From assembly GCF_004104075.1 (NCBI RefSeq), contig NZ_QOVK01000006.1:124001-188000 (forward strand): a DNA stretch of 64,000 bases, in the 5' to 3' direction. The position numbers and the translations under genes were made by a program. Of the stretch, positions 18,401 through 26,231 are shown one piece after another. Within the stretch, counting starts at the first letter, position 1, and each line of letters starts with the position of its first letter. The notes below the pieces were generated by a model. That model searched no databases, was not told the DNA's origin, and saw nothing but the letters and a program-made list of their open reading frames with translations. This DNA is from Leeuwenhoekiella polynyae (lineage in GTDB: Bacteria; Bacteroidota; Bacteroidia; Flavobacteriales; Flavobacteriaceae).

Positions 18401-18843
18401 CCAGTATGGAATATAAAGGGATTGGACTTAATCTCTATTTTGGTTACAGACTAGGTGGACAAACTTACAATCAAACCTTAGTGGAACGCGTTGAAGGAGC
18501 AGATCTTAACTTTAATGTAGATCAGCGGGTATTCAATGACCGCTGGCGACAACCTGGTGATCAGACCTTTTTTAAGGGAGTGATAGACCCCGAAGGCTTT
18601 ACAATTAATTCTACTACTTATGCCAGTACCCGGTTTGTGCAAGATTACAATTGGTTAAATCTCAATAACGCTGCATTTTATTACAGGTTTTCAGAAAAAC
18701 TGAACAAAACACTTGGGATACAGAATACTAAAATCACCTTGTATACCAGTGACGTTTTCTTCCTTTCTTCTGTAAAAAGGGAGCGTGGTCTTGATTACCC
18801 ATACAGCCGCTCCTTTACACTTCAACTTCAAACCTCATTCTAA
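15442..18843 (+). CDS. SusC/RagA-family TonB-linked outer-membrane transporter with STN signalling domain
   Basis: A 1133-residue SusC-type receptor. A long signal peptide (hydrophobic core about 21-36, ending near ALSQ) precedes an STN/secretin-TonB short N-terminal domain (about 45-115; VFKLIMNQTDIVFLYQSDMF). A carboxypeptidase-regulatory-like domain follows (about 133-205; VTGKVTDQDGVPLPGTNITVQG), then a TonB-box-like EEVVITG, the plug (VTILKDAAATALYGSRAANGIVVIET) and a long barrel ending in LQLQTSF. The STN domain matches the sigma/FecR pair upstream. It forms the import channel whose lid is the SusD protein encoded 2 nt downstream. Thioredoxin and peptidase neighbours point to peptide rather than glycan cargo; this is inference. 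Confidence 0.95.
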   Translation: MEINFTNALLIFKRGVIPVLMKAFIFFFCITVSAFTPNSALSQDAQIIIDEDKIVSVDEVFKLIMNQTDIVFLYQSDMFKDYPPVKIHKGKTKVSKLLKTSIPKNNFEFSLSEGNTIIIRTVIKGAPTNQNLIDVTGKVTDQDGVPLPGTNITVQGNSKGTMTDLEGVYALKVETNATLKFSFFGFKDQEIAVDGRKVLNVVLQPSVESLEEVVITGLFERSEKTYTGSAVSISQEQLQGVSNDNLLAAIQVLEPSFQLTENINLGSDPNVTPSVVIRGGNSLPDLANSNNGDVFNYNNDPNVPLFILNGFEVNLQRINDINMNRIKSVTILKDAAATALYGSRAANGIVVIETITPKGGTFRVSYTGGATWENPDLSSYDLLNAEQKLEIEQAAGIYRSNFPFFREENDFLYNQRLGSARSGVDTDWLKIPVRNGIGTQQNVYIDGGSSDNVLYGLGLNYQQNSGAMKGSSRENLSVNSYLSYRVKDVRFRNELVFIFNKAVNSPYGSFRNYALMNPYWAPYDEFGETKFFLENVRSPNRDVFLNSQINPVYNTTLNTVDESKYRNFSNNFVAEWKALDWLRFTGRFSYQVQNDESDNFKPAQHTDFATIPLERFYERGSYLKGYGRMTRMDGSVIGNVNKSYEEHVLYGSIGMNIIENKFSEELITVQGFPNSRLDQLLAGNRYPEGLSPTGDESISRTAGYFANGGYAYDNRYFADASYRYDGSSQFGSNKRFAPFWSLGAGWNVHEESFMEDMNSVNRLKLRYSYGYTGSQNFPSYMGITTSKYYTDRDYRYNIGTYLLGYGNDNLQWQRTIKSNFGMDLEFFNRKLSLTLDYFSEKTQGSVISVTSAPSTGFTTYSENIGDVVNKGWEFKTRYTLLDDPNSRNQISLFLNAFHVNGTIEKISNALEEANEANANALSTNPLPRYVEGRSTTAIWAVPSVGIDPSTGREAFLTRDGMYTTVYDPANQIVAGDSRADIEGSFGTSMEYKGIGLNLYFGYRLGGQTYNQTLVERVEGADLNFNVDQRVFNDRWRQPGDQTFFKGVIDPEGFTINSTTYASTRFVQDYNWLNLNNAAFYYRFSEKLNKTLGIQNTKITLYTSDVFFLSSVKRERGLDYPYSRSFTLQLQTSF

Positions 18844-18845
18844 TT

Positions 18846-20324
18846 ATGAAAAAAACAATAAGTATGTTTAGATCATTCCGTATAGTACAGCTCAGAGTCG
18901 CGACCCTAATTATAGCAATTTTTCTTTTGACTTCTTGTGAAGATTATTTAGATGTGAACCCGGCTTCTGAGGTTAAAGAAGATGAATTATTTGAAGATGA
19001 GCAAGGGTATAAAGATGCGCTTTATGGAGTTTATCAAATGATTTCAGATAAAACACTTTATGGAGATAACCTTACGATGGGTTTCGTTGATGTTTTGGCT
19101 CAACAATACAATACCAGATCTTCTAGTCATATGTTTTATGACGCTGGTCTTTATAGGTATGAAGACAGTGAGGTGGAGGCAAGGATTTTCGATATATGGA
19201 GTTCTATGTACACCGCTATTGCCCAGATCAATTTTATTTTAGAGAATATAGATGCAAACCGGAACGTTTTTTCTTCTGATCAACTCTATAGTACAGTAAA
19301 AGGCGAGGCCTTGAGCTTACGTGCCTTTTTACATTTTGATCTGGTGCGCTTATTTGGTAGTGCTCCCATAACTTCAAGCGGTGCTGCCGCAATACCCTAT
19401 AGAGATGAGTTTTCGGTTAAAAATGAAGACAGATTAAGTGTCAAGGAAATTCTTAAAAAATGTGAGGCCGATTTTAAGGAAGCAGAAGCCCTTCTTGCAC
19501 CTTACCCCGAAATGGATGAAATCCGTAATCCGAAAGGGAGTTTAGGAGGGACTGACAATTTTTTAGCCTTTAGACAAAATCGTATGAATCTTTGGGCAGT
19601 TAAGGGGTTACTTGCCCGACTCTATCTCTATAAAGGAGATCAATCCCAGGCATTTTTATATGCAAATGAAGTAATAGACAGTGGATATTTCAGGTTTATG
19701 ACTCAGACAGAATTAAATACGACAGGGGAATTCAATGACCGTACCTTCTCTTATGAACATGTATTTTCATTAAGTGTATACGATCTAAGAGAGACCTCAG
19801 ATGAATACTTCAGATTTAGCACTGGTGAATCAGGATCAACAGACACAAAGTTGCTAGTGGAAGAAGACAAGGTTAAGAATGTTTATGAGGTTTCACAGGG
19901 GTATAGCAGTGATCCGCGTTACGATAAATTGTGGCAGTTTAGCCAATCAATTTTTGTTCATGCTAAGTTTTGGCAAGAAGATGAACTCTCCCCACTACTG
20001 AAAAACCTAGTTCCCGTTGTAAGGCTGAGTGAAATGTATTATATCGCCGCAGAAAGTACCCAGAACCCAGGAACTGCTGTGAAATATATCAATGAGGTAA
20101 GGCAGGCCAGATTTATCCCTGCGCTTCCAGATGATCTCAGCGCAGAAGTTCTGCAAAACGAGATTTTTAAAGAATACCGAAAAGAATTCTACAGTGAAGG
20201 ACAGCTTTTCTATTACTATAAACGTACCGATGCAGAAAATATAATTGATTCACAAATTTCTCCCGTAACCGACGAAGAATACGTATTACCTATTCCCTTA
20301 CGGGAAGTCGAGTTTGGAGGTTAA
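18846..20324 (+). CDS. SusD/RagB-family outer-membrane lipoprotein
   Basis: A 492-residue SusD homologue. The lipoprotein signal ends at Cys31 (FLLTSCEDYLDVNP). The family start DYLDVNPASEVKEDELFED is clear, as are RAFLHFDLVRLFG in the TPR-like core and the C-terminal VRLSEMYYIAAE and EYRKEFYSEGQLFYYYKR motifs. It binds the substrate on the cell surface and closes over the SusC channel. It starts 2 nt after susC, and its stop overlaps the long form of the next ORF. Confidence 0.94.
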   Translation: MKKTISMFRSFRIVQLRVATLIIAIFLLTSCEDYLDVNPASEVKEDELFEDEQGYKDALYGVYQMISDKTLYGDNLTMGFVDVLAQQYNTRSSSHMFYDAGLYRYEDSEVEARIFDIWSSMYTAIAQINFILENIDANRNVFSSDQLYSTVKGEALSLRAFLHFDLVRLFGSAPITSSGAAAIPYRDEFSVKNEDRLSVKEILKKCEADFKEAEALLAPYPEMDEIRNPKGSLGGTDNFLAFRQNRMNLWAVKGLLARLYLYKGDQSQAFLYANEVIDSGYFRFMTQTELNTTGEFNDRTFSYEHVFSLSVYDLRETSDEYFRFSTGESGSTDTKLLVEEDKVKNVYEVSQGYSSDPRYDKLWQFSQSIFVHAKFWQEDELSPLLKNLVPVVRLSEMYYIAAESTQNPGTAVKYINEVRQARFIPALPDDLSAEVLQNEIFKEYRKEFYSEGQLFYYYKRTDAENIIDSQISPVTDEEYVLPIPLREVEFGG

Positions 20325-20359
20325 TGTACCAATCAATTATCAACTTTAAAAACTTAAAA

Positions 20360-21094
20360 ATGAACAGGAAAATATATTCTTTTGTCCTAGCCGTTCTGAC
20401 CTTCGGAGGACTGTTAACAATCTCTTGCTCCGAAAGTGAAGAGCTGATGTTTGATCTTGAAAAGCCGGGCGTATACTTTTACAAACTGGCCGGTAATGAA
20501 TATCTGGATAGCCTCAATTATTCTTTTGTTGTATATCCAGAATCAGTTGTTAATGATACTTTGGAAGAGGAACTGAGGGTTCGAGTAATGGGTACTGCGG
20601 CTGATTTTGACCGGGAGATTAACCTTGTGGTCGAAGATTCCTCAACGGCTGTAAAAGGTACGCATTTTGATTTGCCGAATTCCATTGTAATGCCTGCCGA
20701 TGCCTACGAGGTCTATATCCCTTTATATCTGTACAGGACAGAAGATCTCAAGGAGAGTGAAAAGAAAATTTACTTCACACTAAAGAGCTCCGAATATTTT
20801 AATGTAGGGTACAATGATAATCTGCAGCATATCGTAACGGTAACAGATCAATTGACCCGTCCTTCAGACTGGGCAGGTGGTCTTACCGATGCCTTTTACG
20901 GGGCGTATTCAAAAAGAAAACACGAATTTATGGTGCAGACGTTGGGGACCGTATCCATCACCATGGGGACAGGATCATCCATTTCTGAAATGATGTCGTT
21001 TCAGCAAAAGATGCTTGTTGCTCTTTCGGAATATGAAGCAGAAAACGGACCAATGTTAGATGAAAACGGAAATCGAGTTTCGTTTCCCAGCTGA
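20360..21094 (+). CDS. DUF4843-type surface lipoprotein
   Basis: A 244-residue lipoprotein with signal peptide and lipidation cysteine at 23 (LLTISCSESEE). The pattern (FDLEKPGVYFYK near the start, LNLVVED-like strands, VKGTHFDLP, then paired beta strands) is that of the DUF4843 family found after SusD in many Bacteroidota loci. The ATG at 20360 is preferred to the one at 20324, which overlaps the SusD stop and lacks a signal peptide at the front. It is probably an accessory substrate-binding protein of the SusCD complex; the function is not established. Confidence 0.8.
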   Translation: MNRKIYSFVLAVLTFGGLLTISCSESEELMFDLEKPGVYFYKLAGNEYLDSLNYSFVVYPESVVNDTLEEELRVRVMGTAADFDREINLVVEDSSTAVKGTHFDLPNSIVMPADAYEVYIPLYLYRTEDLKESEKKIYFTLKSSEYFNVGYNDNLQHIVTVTDQLTRPSDWAGGLTDAFYGAYSKRKHEFMVQTLGTVSITMGTGSSISEMMSFQQKMLVALSEYEAENGPMLDENGNRVSFPS

Positions 21095-21133
21095 TTCATC
21101 ACCAATTAATAATTAACAAAAAGAACTAAACAT

Positions 21134-22603
21134 ATGAAACGATTCTATGGACTTTGCCTTTTTGGGCTATTTATCTGGCTTTTTTCCAGTTGTGAAATGG
21201 AGAATGATAATATTTATGACAATCCTAATTTTAATGAGGTTCAGGTAAATGTGGAAGAGACTGAAGCTCCTTCTACAATACTTCAATTTGAGACCTTGGA
21301 AATTACTCCTTCAATTTCGCAAAGTCAACAGTCTGGCGAGAGCAATTTGTCTTATGAGTGGACGCTTCGTACCGATGAACAGTATCTCAATGCTCCCATA
21401 GATTCTGTAGTAGCCACCATATCCAAAGAAAGGGATTTGCAATATGACATCAACCTTATTACTGGGGATTGGAAATTCGTTTTACGGGTAACTGACGAAA
21501 ATACGGGAGTAACTGCTACAGGTCAATTTTTTATCACGGTACAAAATCAGTTTAGTGAGGGCTGGTTACTTTTGGAAGAGAAGAACGAGATGGGTGATCT
21601 GTCTATAATCCTTCCGAATGGTAATATATTCCGTGATATTTATTCAAGCATCAATCCCGATGCTCCTTTAGACACCCCATTGCGCCAGCTGGTAGTGACC
21701 AATTTTTCTTACGGGGTAGATGAAATAGTGATTCTTTCAGAGTCCGGCGGGGTAAGATTAGACTATAATGAACTTCTCAAAATCTTTGATTTACAGGATC
21801 TTTTCTGGGAGGCACCCGTCCCATTTAATCCTGAGTATCACGTATGGCACGACGCTATTAATGGGTGGATTATTAACAATGGTAAAGTACATCTTCAGGT
21901 GCGTGGAGGGTTTCCAGGGGATAAAAAGTATGGTGCTGCCATGGCATTTCCTACAGTAGGGGATGCTTATCATGCAGCTCCCTTTGTGGCACAGGGATCA
22001 GATCCATATTCAGGACCATATCCAGCTATAATTTATGATGAACAAGGACAATATTTTGTTTATCTGTCCACGGCTTTGTCTCCAACCTTGAAAAATTTTC
22101 CCCCAGCCCCTGATGGTGCTGCGTTCGATATGAACAATGTAGGTCTTGATATGGTCTATATGGAAACAGGGAATACAGATTATCTTATAAATGCTATAAT
22201 GAAGGATGATAGCGATGAATACTTTATGCTTCAGATTCAAGGGGATCAAGCAGAGCCTGCAAGAAGTTACCGGGTTATGAATGAGGCTCCAGAAATCGCA
22301 AATCATAATGCCTTTGAAACTTCCAAGACACTAGATCGCTTTTATTATAGTGCCGGGAATACGATTTACCTTTATGATATTCCATCAGGTCTCATAATAG
22401 GAAACCCTTTCTTGCTGCCTGAGGGAGAAAGCATAACTGCAATGGAAATAAGTTACTTAGATCCAACGGTAATGGTAGTAACCACTTGGGACAATAGTGA
22501 AGGTAGAGTCTACAAACTTGCATTGTCTGGTACGGGTGAAATGTCTCTTTCAAGTGAATATGAAGGTTTTGGAAGGATAATCGATTTGGCATTTAAAGAC
22601 TAA
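21134..22603 (+). CDS. PKD-like-family surface lipoprotein
   Basis: A 489-residue lipoprotein, lipidation cysteine at 20 (WLFSSCEMEND). Residues about 40-135 form a PKD/Ig-like sandwich (SYEWTL, then LITGDWKFVLRVTDENTGVTATGQFFITV). The rest resembles a beta-propeller-like repeat region with LLLEEKNEMGDLSIILPNG. Such proteins commonly follow SusC/SusD/DUF4843 genes, as here. It is likely cell-surface exposed and part of cargo recognition. No catalytic motif was recognised. Confidence 0.75.
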   Translation: MKRFYGLCLFGLFIWLFSSCEMENDNIYDNPNFNEVQVNVEETEAPSTILQFETLEITPSISQSQQSGESNLSYEWTLRTDEQYLNAPIDSVVATISKERDLQYDINLITGDWKFVLRVTDENTGVTATGQFFITVQNQFSEGWLLLEEKNEMGDLSIILPNGNIFRDIYSSINPDAPLDTPLRQLVVTNFSYGVDEIVILSESGGVRLDYNELLKIFDLQDLFWEAPVPFNPEYHVWHDAINGWIINNGKVHLQVRGGFPGDKKYGAAMAFPTVGDAYHAAPFVAQGSDPYSGPYPAIIYDEQGQYFVYLSTALSPTLKNFPPAPDGAAFDMNNVGLDMVYMETGNTDYLINAIMKDDSDEYFMLQIQGDQAEPARSYRVMNEAPEIANHNAFETSKTLDRFYYSAGNTIYLYDIPSGLIIGNPFLLPEGESITAMEISYLDPTVMVVTTWDNSEGRVYKLALSGTGEMSLSSEYEGFGRIIDLAFKD

Positions 22604-22811
22604 AGAAGTTAATTGAAGCCAAAAAATTGTTTAGAGGATACAAATCATCGCTCAAGAGATGTGTCACGGAAAGGATTTTGATTCGAAGCACTTCTCTCTA
22701 ACTTCAATAGGGAAAGACGACCAAATCAGTTCCAAATCTACTTGAGCCACTAGAAAACTTAAAAACAAGTGCATTTAAGCACTAATTAAAAAGAACAATT
22801 CTACATTTATT

Positions 22812-23969
22812 ATGAGACATACTCTTAAATCTTTAATGTGCTTAGCTGTACTGACAGCCGTACAATGCAAAAAATCAGGATCAGAAGAAAAACCTGAAGC
22901 CACTGAGCAATTCCAAATATCGGGAACCATTAAGGATCAATCTTCTGGTATGGTCTACTTGAAAGAGCTTAATGCTCCCGAAGGGACAGACCCAAAGATG
23001 GATTCTGTAAAACTGCAAGAAGGCCATTTTTCCTTTACTGGTGAAGTGGATGCTGCTAAGTGGTACACCCTAAAAACAGCAGATACATTAGAGCGGCCGC
23101 TATATTTTATTTTGTCCAATGAAGACATTACGATAATGGCTGTAAAAGATTCTTTATATAAAGGAAAAATAACAGGGGCAACAGTAAATGCTGAATATCA
23201 GGACTATTACGATAATTATTTTAATCAGGTTCGTCTCAAAGCTCGACCAGTTTATGGTTTACTGGACTCTCTCAACCAAGGTGGAAAACGTGAACTGTCT
23301 AAAGATGAGCGTACAATGATAGATAAACAATTTGAGGATCTTGGTATGCTCAGCGATAGCTTGAGTAAATTGTATGTTTCCAAAAACAACACCAGCCTTG
23401 CTGCTCCACTTATTATTAAAGAGCGCTATATTCAATATCCAGATCCGGAAAAGGCTCAGGAGTTGTATGACCTGCTTCACCCTTCAGTCAAGGATTCCTA
23501 TTATGGAGTTGAACTTGCAGAAGCCTTAGAAGGTTATAAAGCCGTAGCTATAGGCAGTATCGCTCCAGCTATTAAAAATCAGGTTGACCTGGAAGGAAAA
23601 AAAATAGGTCTTGAAGATTATAAAGGCAAATATGTGTTAGTAGATTTTTGGGCGAGCTGGTGCGGACCCTGTCGCAAGGAAAATCCTAATGTTTTAAAAG
23701 CCTATAATACCTATCACGACAAAGGCCTTGAGATTTTAGCAATTTCCTTAGATGATAAGCGGGATCTTTGGGAAAAGGCCATTGATAAAGACGGTCTTCC
23801 CTGGGAACATGTTTCAGATTTAAAAGGCTTCAAAAATCAAGCTGCTGAGGATTACTCTGTTTCTGCTATACCCCAGAATTTTTTAATTGATCCAGATGGG
23901 GTGATCGTGGCTACAAATTTACGGGAAGAAGGACTGCATCAAAAATTAGCGGAAATCTTTGATAAGTAG
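22812..23969 (+). CDS. TlpA-like thiol-disulfide oxidoreductase with DUF4369 domain
   Basis: A 385-residue periplasmic lipoprotein-like protein (signal ending near Cys19). It has an N-terminal DUF4369 domain (about 33-130; FQISGTIKDQSSGMVYLKEL) and a C-terminal AhpC/TSA-TlpA thioredoxin fold. The active site is W283-Cys284-Gly-Pro-Cys287 in FWASWCGPCRKENP, and the cis-proline region SAIPQNFLIDPDG follows. It would reduce or isomerise disulfides. A strong terminator after it ends this transcription unit. Confidence 0.9.
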   Translation: MRHTLKSLMCLAVLTAVQCKKSGSEEKPEATEQFQISGTIKDQSSGMVYLKELNAPEGTDPKMDSVKLQEGHFSFTGEVDAAKWYTLKTADTLERPLYFILSNEDITIMAVKDSLYKGKITGATVNAEYQDYYDNYFNQVRLKARPVYGLLDSLNQGGKRELSKDERTMIDKQFEDLGMLSDSLSKLYVSKNNTSLAAPLIIKERYIQYPDPEKAQELYDLLHPSVKDSYYGVELAEALEGYKAVAIGSIAPAIKNQVDLEGKKIGLEDYKGKYVLVDFWASWCGPCRKENPNVLKAYNTYHDKGLEILAISLDDKRDLWEKAIDKDGLPWEHVSDLKGFKNQAAEDYSVSAIPQNFLIDPDGVIVATNLREEGLHQKLAEIFDK

Positions 23970-23998
23970 TTTGGCAAAATCATTCTAATTCTTATTTC

Positions 23999-24040
23999 GA
24001 GCATTACTCTTTAAGAGTTCAAATGCTCAGGATTTTTTTT
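23999..24040 (+). terminator. Rho-independent terminator after the DUF4369 thioredoxin gene
   Basis: GAGCATT (23999-24005) pairs with AATGCTC (24022-24028), with an inner ACTC/GAGT helix, followed by an eight-T run at 24033-24040. It ends the sigma-FecR-SusCD unit 30 nt after the last stop. Confidence 0.8.
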
Positions 24041-24152
24041 GGAAGAATAGATTTTCAAGTTTAAAAAAGGTCATTCCTGCAGATATCTTAGAACTCAATT
24101 TTTATATGACCGTAGGGGATCAAAACCCTGGATATTAATTATTCCAAATACT

Positions 24153-24185
24153 TATTGTGGGGTTTGAATATTAAACCTCACAATA
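24153..24185 (+). promoter_or_regulatory. 13-bp palindrome in the leader of the TPR-thioredoxin gene
   Basis: TATTGTGGGGTTT (24153-24165) and AAACCTCACAATA (24173-24185) pair over 13 positions with one G-T wobble and a 7-nt loop. There is no T-run after it and it lies 63 nt before the next start, so an operator or a leader stem-loop is likelier than a terminator. It restarts regulation after the terminator at 23999-24040. Confidence 0.45.
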
Positions 24186-24248
24186 CCTTATTGAGCCAGG
24201 TTCTAACATCTGCTTGAATCGACTATTCCAAGTAAAAAAATTTATACT

Positions 24249-25679
24249 ATGAAAAAAATTATAAGATATACTGTTTTAATATGCCTTCTGCTACTGTATT
24301 GCTATAAAGGACTTGCCCAAAATTATGGTGGCAATCCACGCCTGCAGGCTTTATTAAATACAAAAGATTCCATTGCTGCTGAAAAGGAAATCATCAAAAT
24401 GTTAAAAAGTAACGACGAAGAAGGCTACTTACTGGCTGTTCAATATTATGATCGAAAAAATCAAAAGGCTAAAGCAGAAGCTCTGGTAGAAGAAGCTATT
24501 ACTAAATATCCTAAAGGAAGGTTTTCATTCGTTCGTGCTGGGAATACTCTGGTTGGTGACAAAAATCCTAAAGCTAAGGAAGTGCTTTTGGTAAAAATGA
24601 TAAAGCGGTTTCCCAATAAAAAGAGTGATATGGGGATGTATTATTATGACGTCGTTGCCTCCTATGCACAAGCAGGAAATCTTGAAAAATCTAAAAAATG
24701 GTATGCTGATTTTCAGAGTGATGATATGTATCGCTATTTAGCTACAGGCTATGTGGCAGAAGTAATGAAAAAAAATGGTGAAGATTCAGAAGAGTTTTTG
24801 AAGAATGAAATCGCCGAAGCTACAGACCGAATTAGGCGTGCAGAACAAATAAAAAGCACAGTTGTTGATTTACAATTGAAACGTGCGTGGAATAAGCGGG
24901 AAGCCGGAGACAATTCTGCTGCTTTAGAGATCATTCAGAGGGCTTACGATTTAAACGAAAGAAGAAGTGACAATTTATTGAACAGTTACGCCATAATACA
25001 GGCAGACAACGGTAATTATGATAAGGCACTACCAATTTTAACCAGCACAGTAAAAAAAGGCCAGTCTGATGATCTGGTAATGGAGTATCTCAAAAAGTCC
25101 TATGAGAAGGTGAATGAAAATGGTTATGAAGAATTTTTAGGAGCCATTCAAGCGACAATGATTGACAGTATTAAAACGCATCTCGATAAAATAGTTATAG
25201 ATACTAAGGCGCCCTCCTATAAGGTGACAGACAGTGAAGGAAATACTGTAACATCAGAGGATTTGATGGGCAAGGTATTGGTAATAGACTTTTGGGCAAC
25301 CTGGTGCGGTCCTTGCAAAAAATCTTTTCCTTCTATGAAAAAGGCTCTTAAAAAATATCGAAAAGATCCTGATGTCCAGTTTTTGTTTGTACACACCTTT
25401 GAAAGGGATGAAGCTCCTTTGGCCTCAGCACAGGAGTATTTAGACGAAAATGATTACGACTTCCCGTTGTATATGGATTATCAAAATAAGGAAACCAGGC
25501 TTAATCCAATGGCGGCAGCTTTTGAAGTTAATGCCATACCTACGAAGGTAATTATAGATCCTAACGGCCAAATACGTTTTCGCATTGCGGGATTCTCCGG
25601 TGGTGAAAATGCGGCAGTAGCTGAAGTTTCGACAATGATTGCTATGGCTAAGGAAGCTGCAGAAACAGAAACACCTTAA
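24249..25679 (+). CDS. Thioredoxin-family protein with TPR-like N-terminal region
   Basis: A 476-residue exported protein. A signal peptide (about 1-24, ending GLAQ) precedes a helical region with TPR-like repeats (about 30-300; ALEIIQRAYDLNERRSDNLLNSYAI). The C-terminal thioredoxin domain has W352-Cys353-Gly-Pro-Cys356 in FWATWCGPCKKSFP, and NAIPTKVIIDPNG follows. It is the first gene after a terminator and a palindrome, and precedes the two DsbD-domain genes, so DsbD may be its electron donor. The second Sus locus encodes a longer protein with the same C-terminal design (35884-37914). Confidence 0.88.
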   Translation: MKKIIRYTVLICLLLLYCYKGLAQNYGGNPRLQALLNTKDSIAAEKEIIKMLKSNDEEGYLLAVQYYDRKNQKAKAEALVEEAITKYPKGRFSFVRAGNTLVGDKNPKAKEVLLVKMIKRFPNKKSDMGMYYYDVVASYAQAGNLEKSKKWYADFQSDDMYRYLATGYVAEVMKKNGEDSEEFLKNEIAEATDRIRRAEQIKSTVVDLQLKRAWNKREAGDNSAALEIIQRAYDLNERRSDNLLNSYAIIQADNGNYDKALPILTSTVKKGQSDDLVMEYLKKSYEKVNENGYEEFLGAIQATMIDSIKTHLDKIVIDTKAPSYKVTDSEGNTVTSEDLMGKVLVIDFWATWCGPCKKSFPSMKKALKKYRKDPDVQFLFVHTFERDEAPLASAQEYLDENDYDFPLYMDYQNKETRLNPMAAAFEVNAIPTKVIIDPNGQIRFRIAGFSGGENAAVAEVSTMIAMAKEAAETETP

Positions 25680-25773
25680 AATAAACCAATAAAATAATAA
25701 TGGGCCATTTATAAATAGCGTATTCATTTACTCGATTCTATAAAATGCACTCATGCTTAATTAATAATTGATT

Positions 25774-26220
25774 ATGAAATATACAATTTTATGCCTCGCC
25801 TTATTTTTCTTTGGGGTTGGACAGTCTCAAATTTTAGAACCCGTCAAGTGGTCAACCTCCGCAGAAAAAGTCTCGAATAAGGAGTATGTCTTAGTAGCAA
25901 CAGCCACTATAGAGCCTCACTGGCACCTCTATTCTCAAAATGTCCCTGAAGATGGTCCTGTACCAACCGTATTTACCTTTATAAACAACGGCAGTTTTCT
26001 CAAGAAAGGGAACACCTTAGAAGATAAAGGTCTAACGGTCAATGATCCCGTTTTTGAAATGCAGATTAAATATTTTGAAAACAAGGCCACCTTTAGACAA
26101 ACCGTCAGATTAAAAAATGAAACTCCTTTATCCATTAAGGGAAAGGTTGAGTTCATGGTTTGTGATGACGCAAGATGCCTGCCACCAACGGAAGTAGATT
26201 TAGTATTTACGCTAAAATAA
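25774..26220 (+). CDS. Free-standing DsbD N-terminal (alpha) domain protein
   Basis: A 148-residue exported protein consisting of a signal peptide (MKYTILCLALFFFGVGQSQ) and one DsbD-alpha-type immunoglobulin-like domain: EPHWHLYSQNVPEDGP, then VNDPVFEMQIKYFE and VCDDARCLPPTEVDLVF. The redox pair is Cys130 and Cys135. It lacks the membrane and thioredoxin domains of DsbD. The ATG at 25774 is preferred to the in-frame TTG at 25768. It ends 11 nt before the probable start of a full DsbD gene whose own alpha domain is closely similar but lacks both cysteines, so this protein may supply the missing redox step in trans. Confidence 0.85.
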   Translation: MKYTILCLALFFFGVGQSQILEPVKWSTSAEKVSNKEYVLVATATIEPHWHLYSQNVPEDGPVPTVFTFINNGSFLKKGNTLEDKGLTVNDPVFEMQIKYFENKATFRQTVRLKNETPLSIKGKVEFMVCDDARCLPPTEVDLVFTLK

Positions 26221-26231
26221 ATCAGGGCACA

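Noticed and set aside
22010-22306. 98-codon antisense ORF within the PKD-like lipoprotein gene
   Set aside because: Fully contained in a well supported gene on the other strand; its sequence is the reverse-frame shadow of that gene.
26175-26231. Upstream ATG start for DsbD
   Set aside because: It lies inside the previous gene's coding sequence and puts 19 unrelated residues before a clear signal peptide that begins at the TTG 26232.
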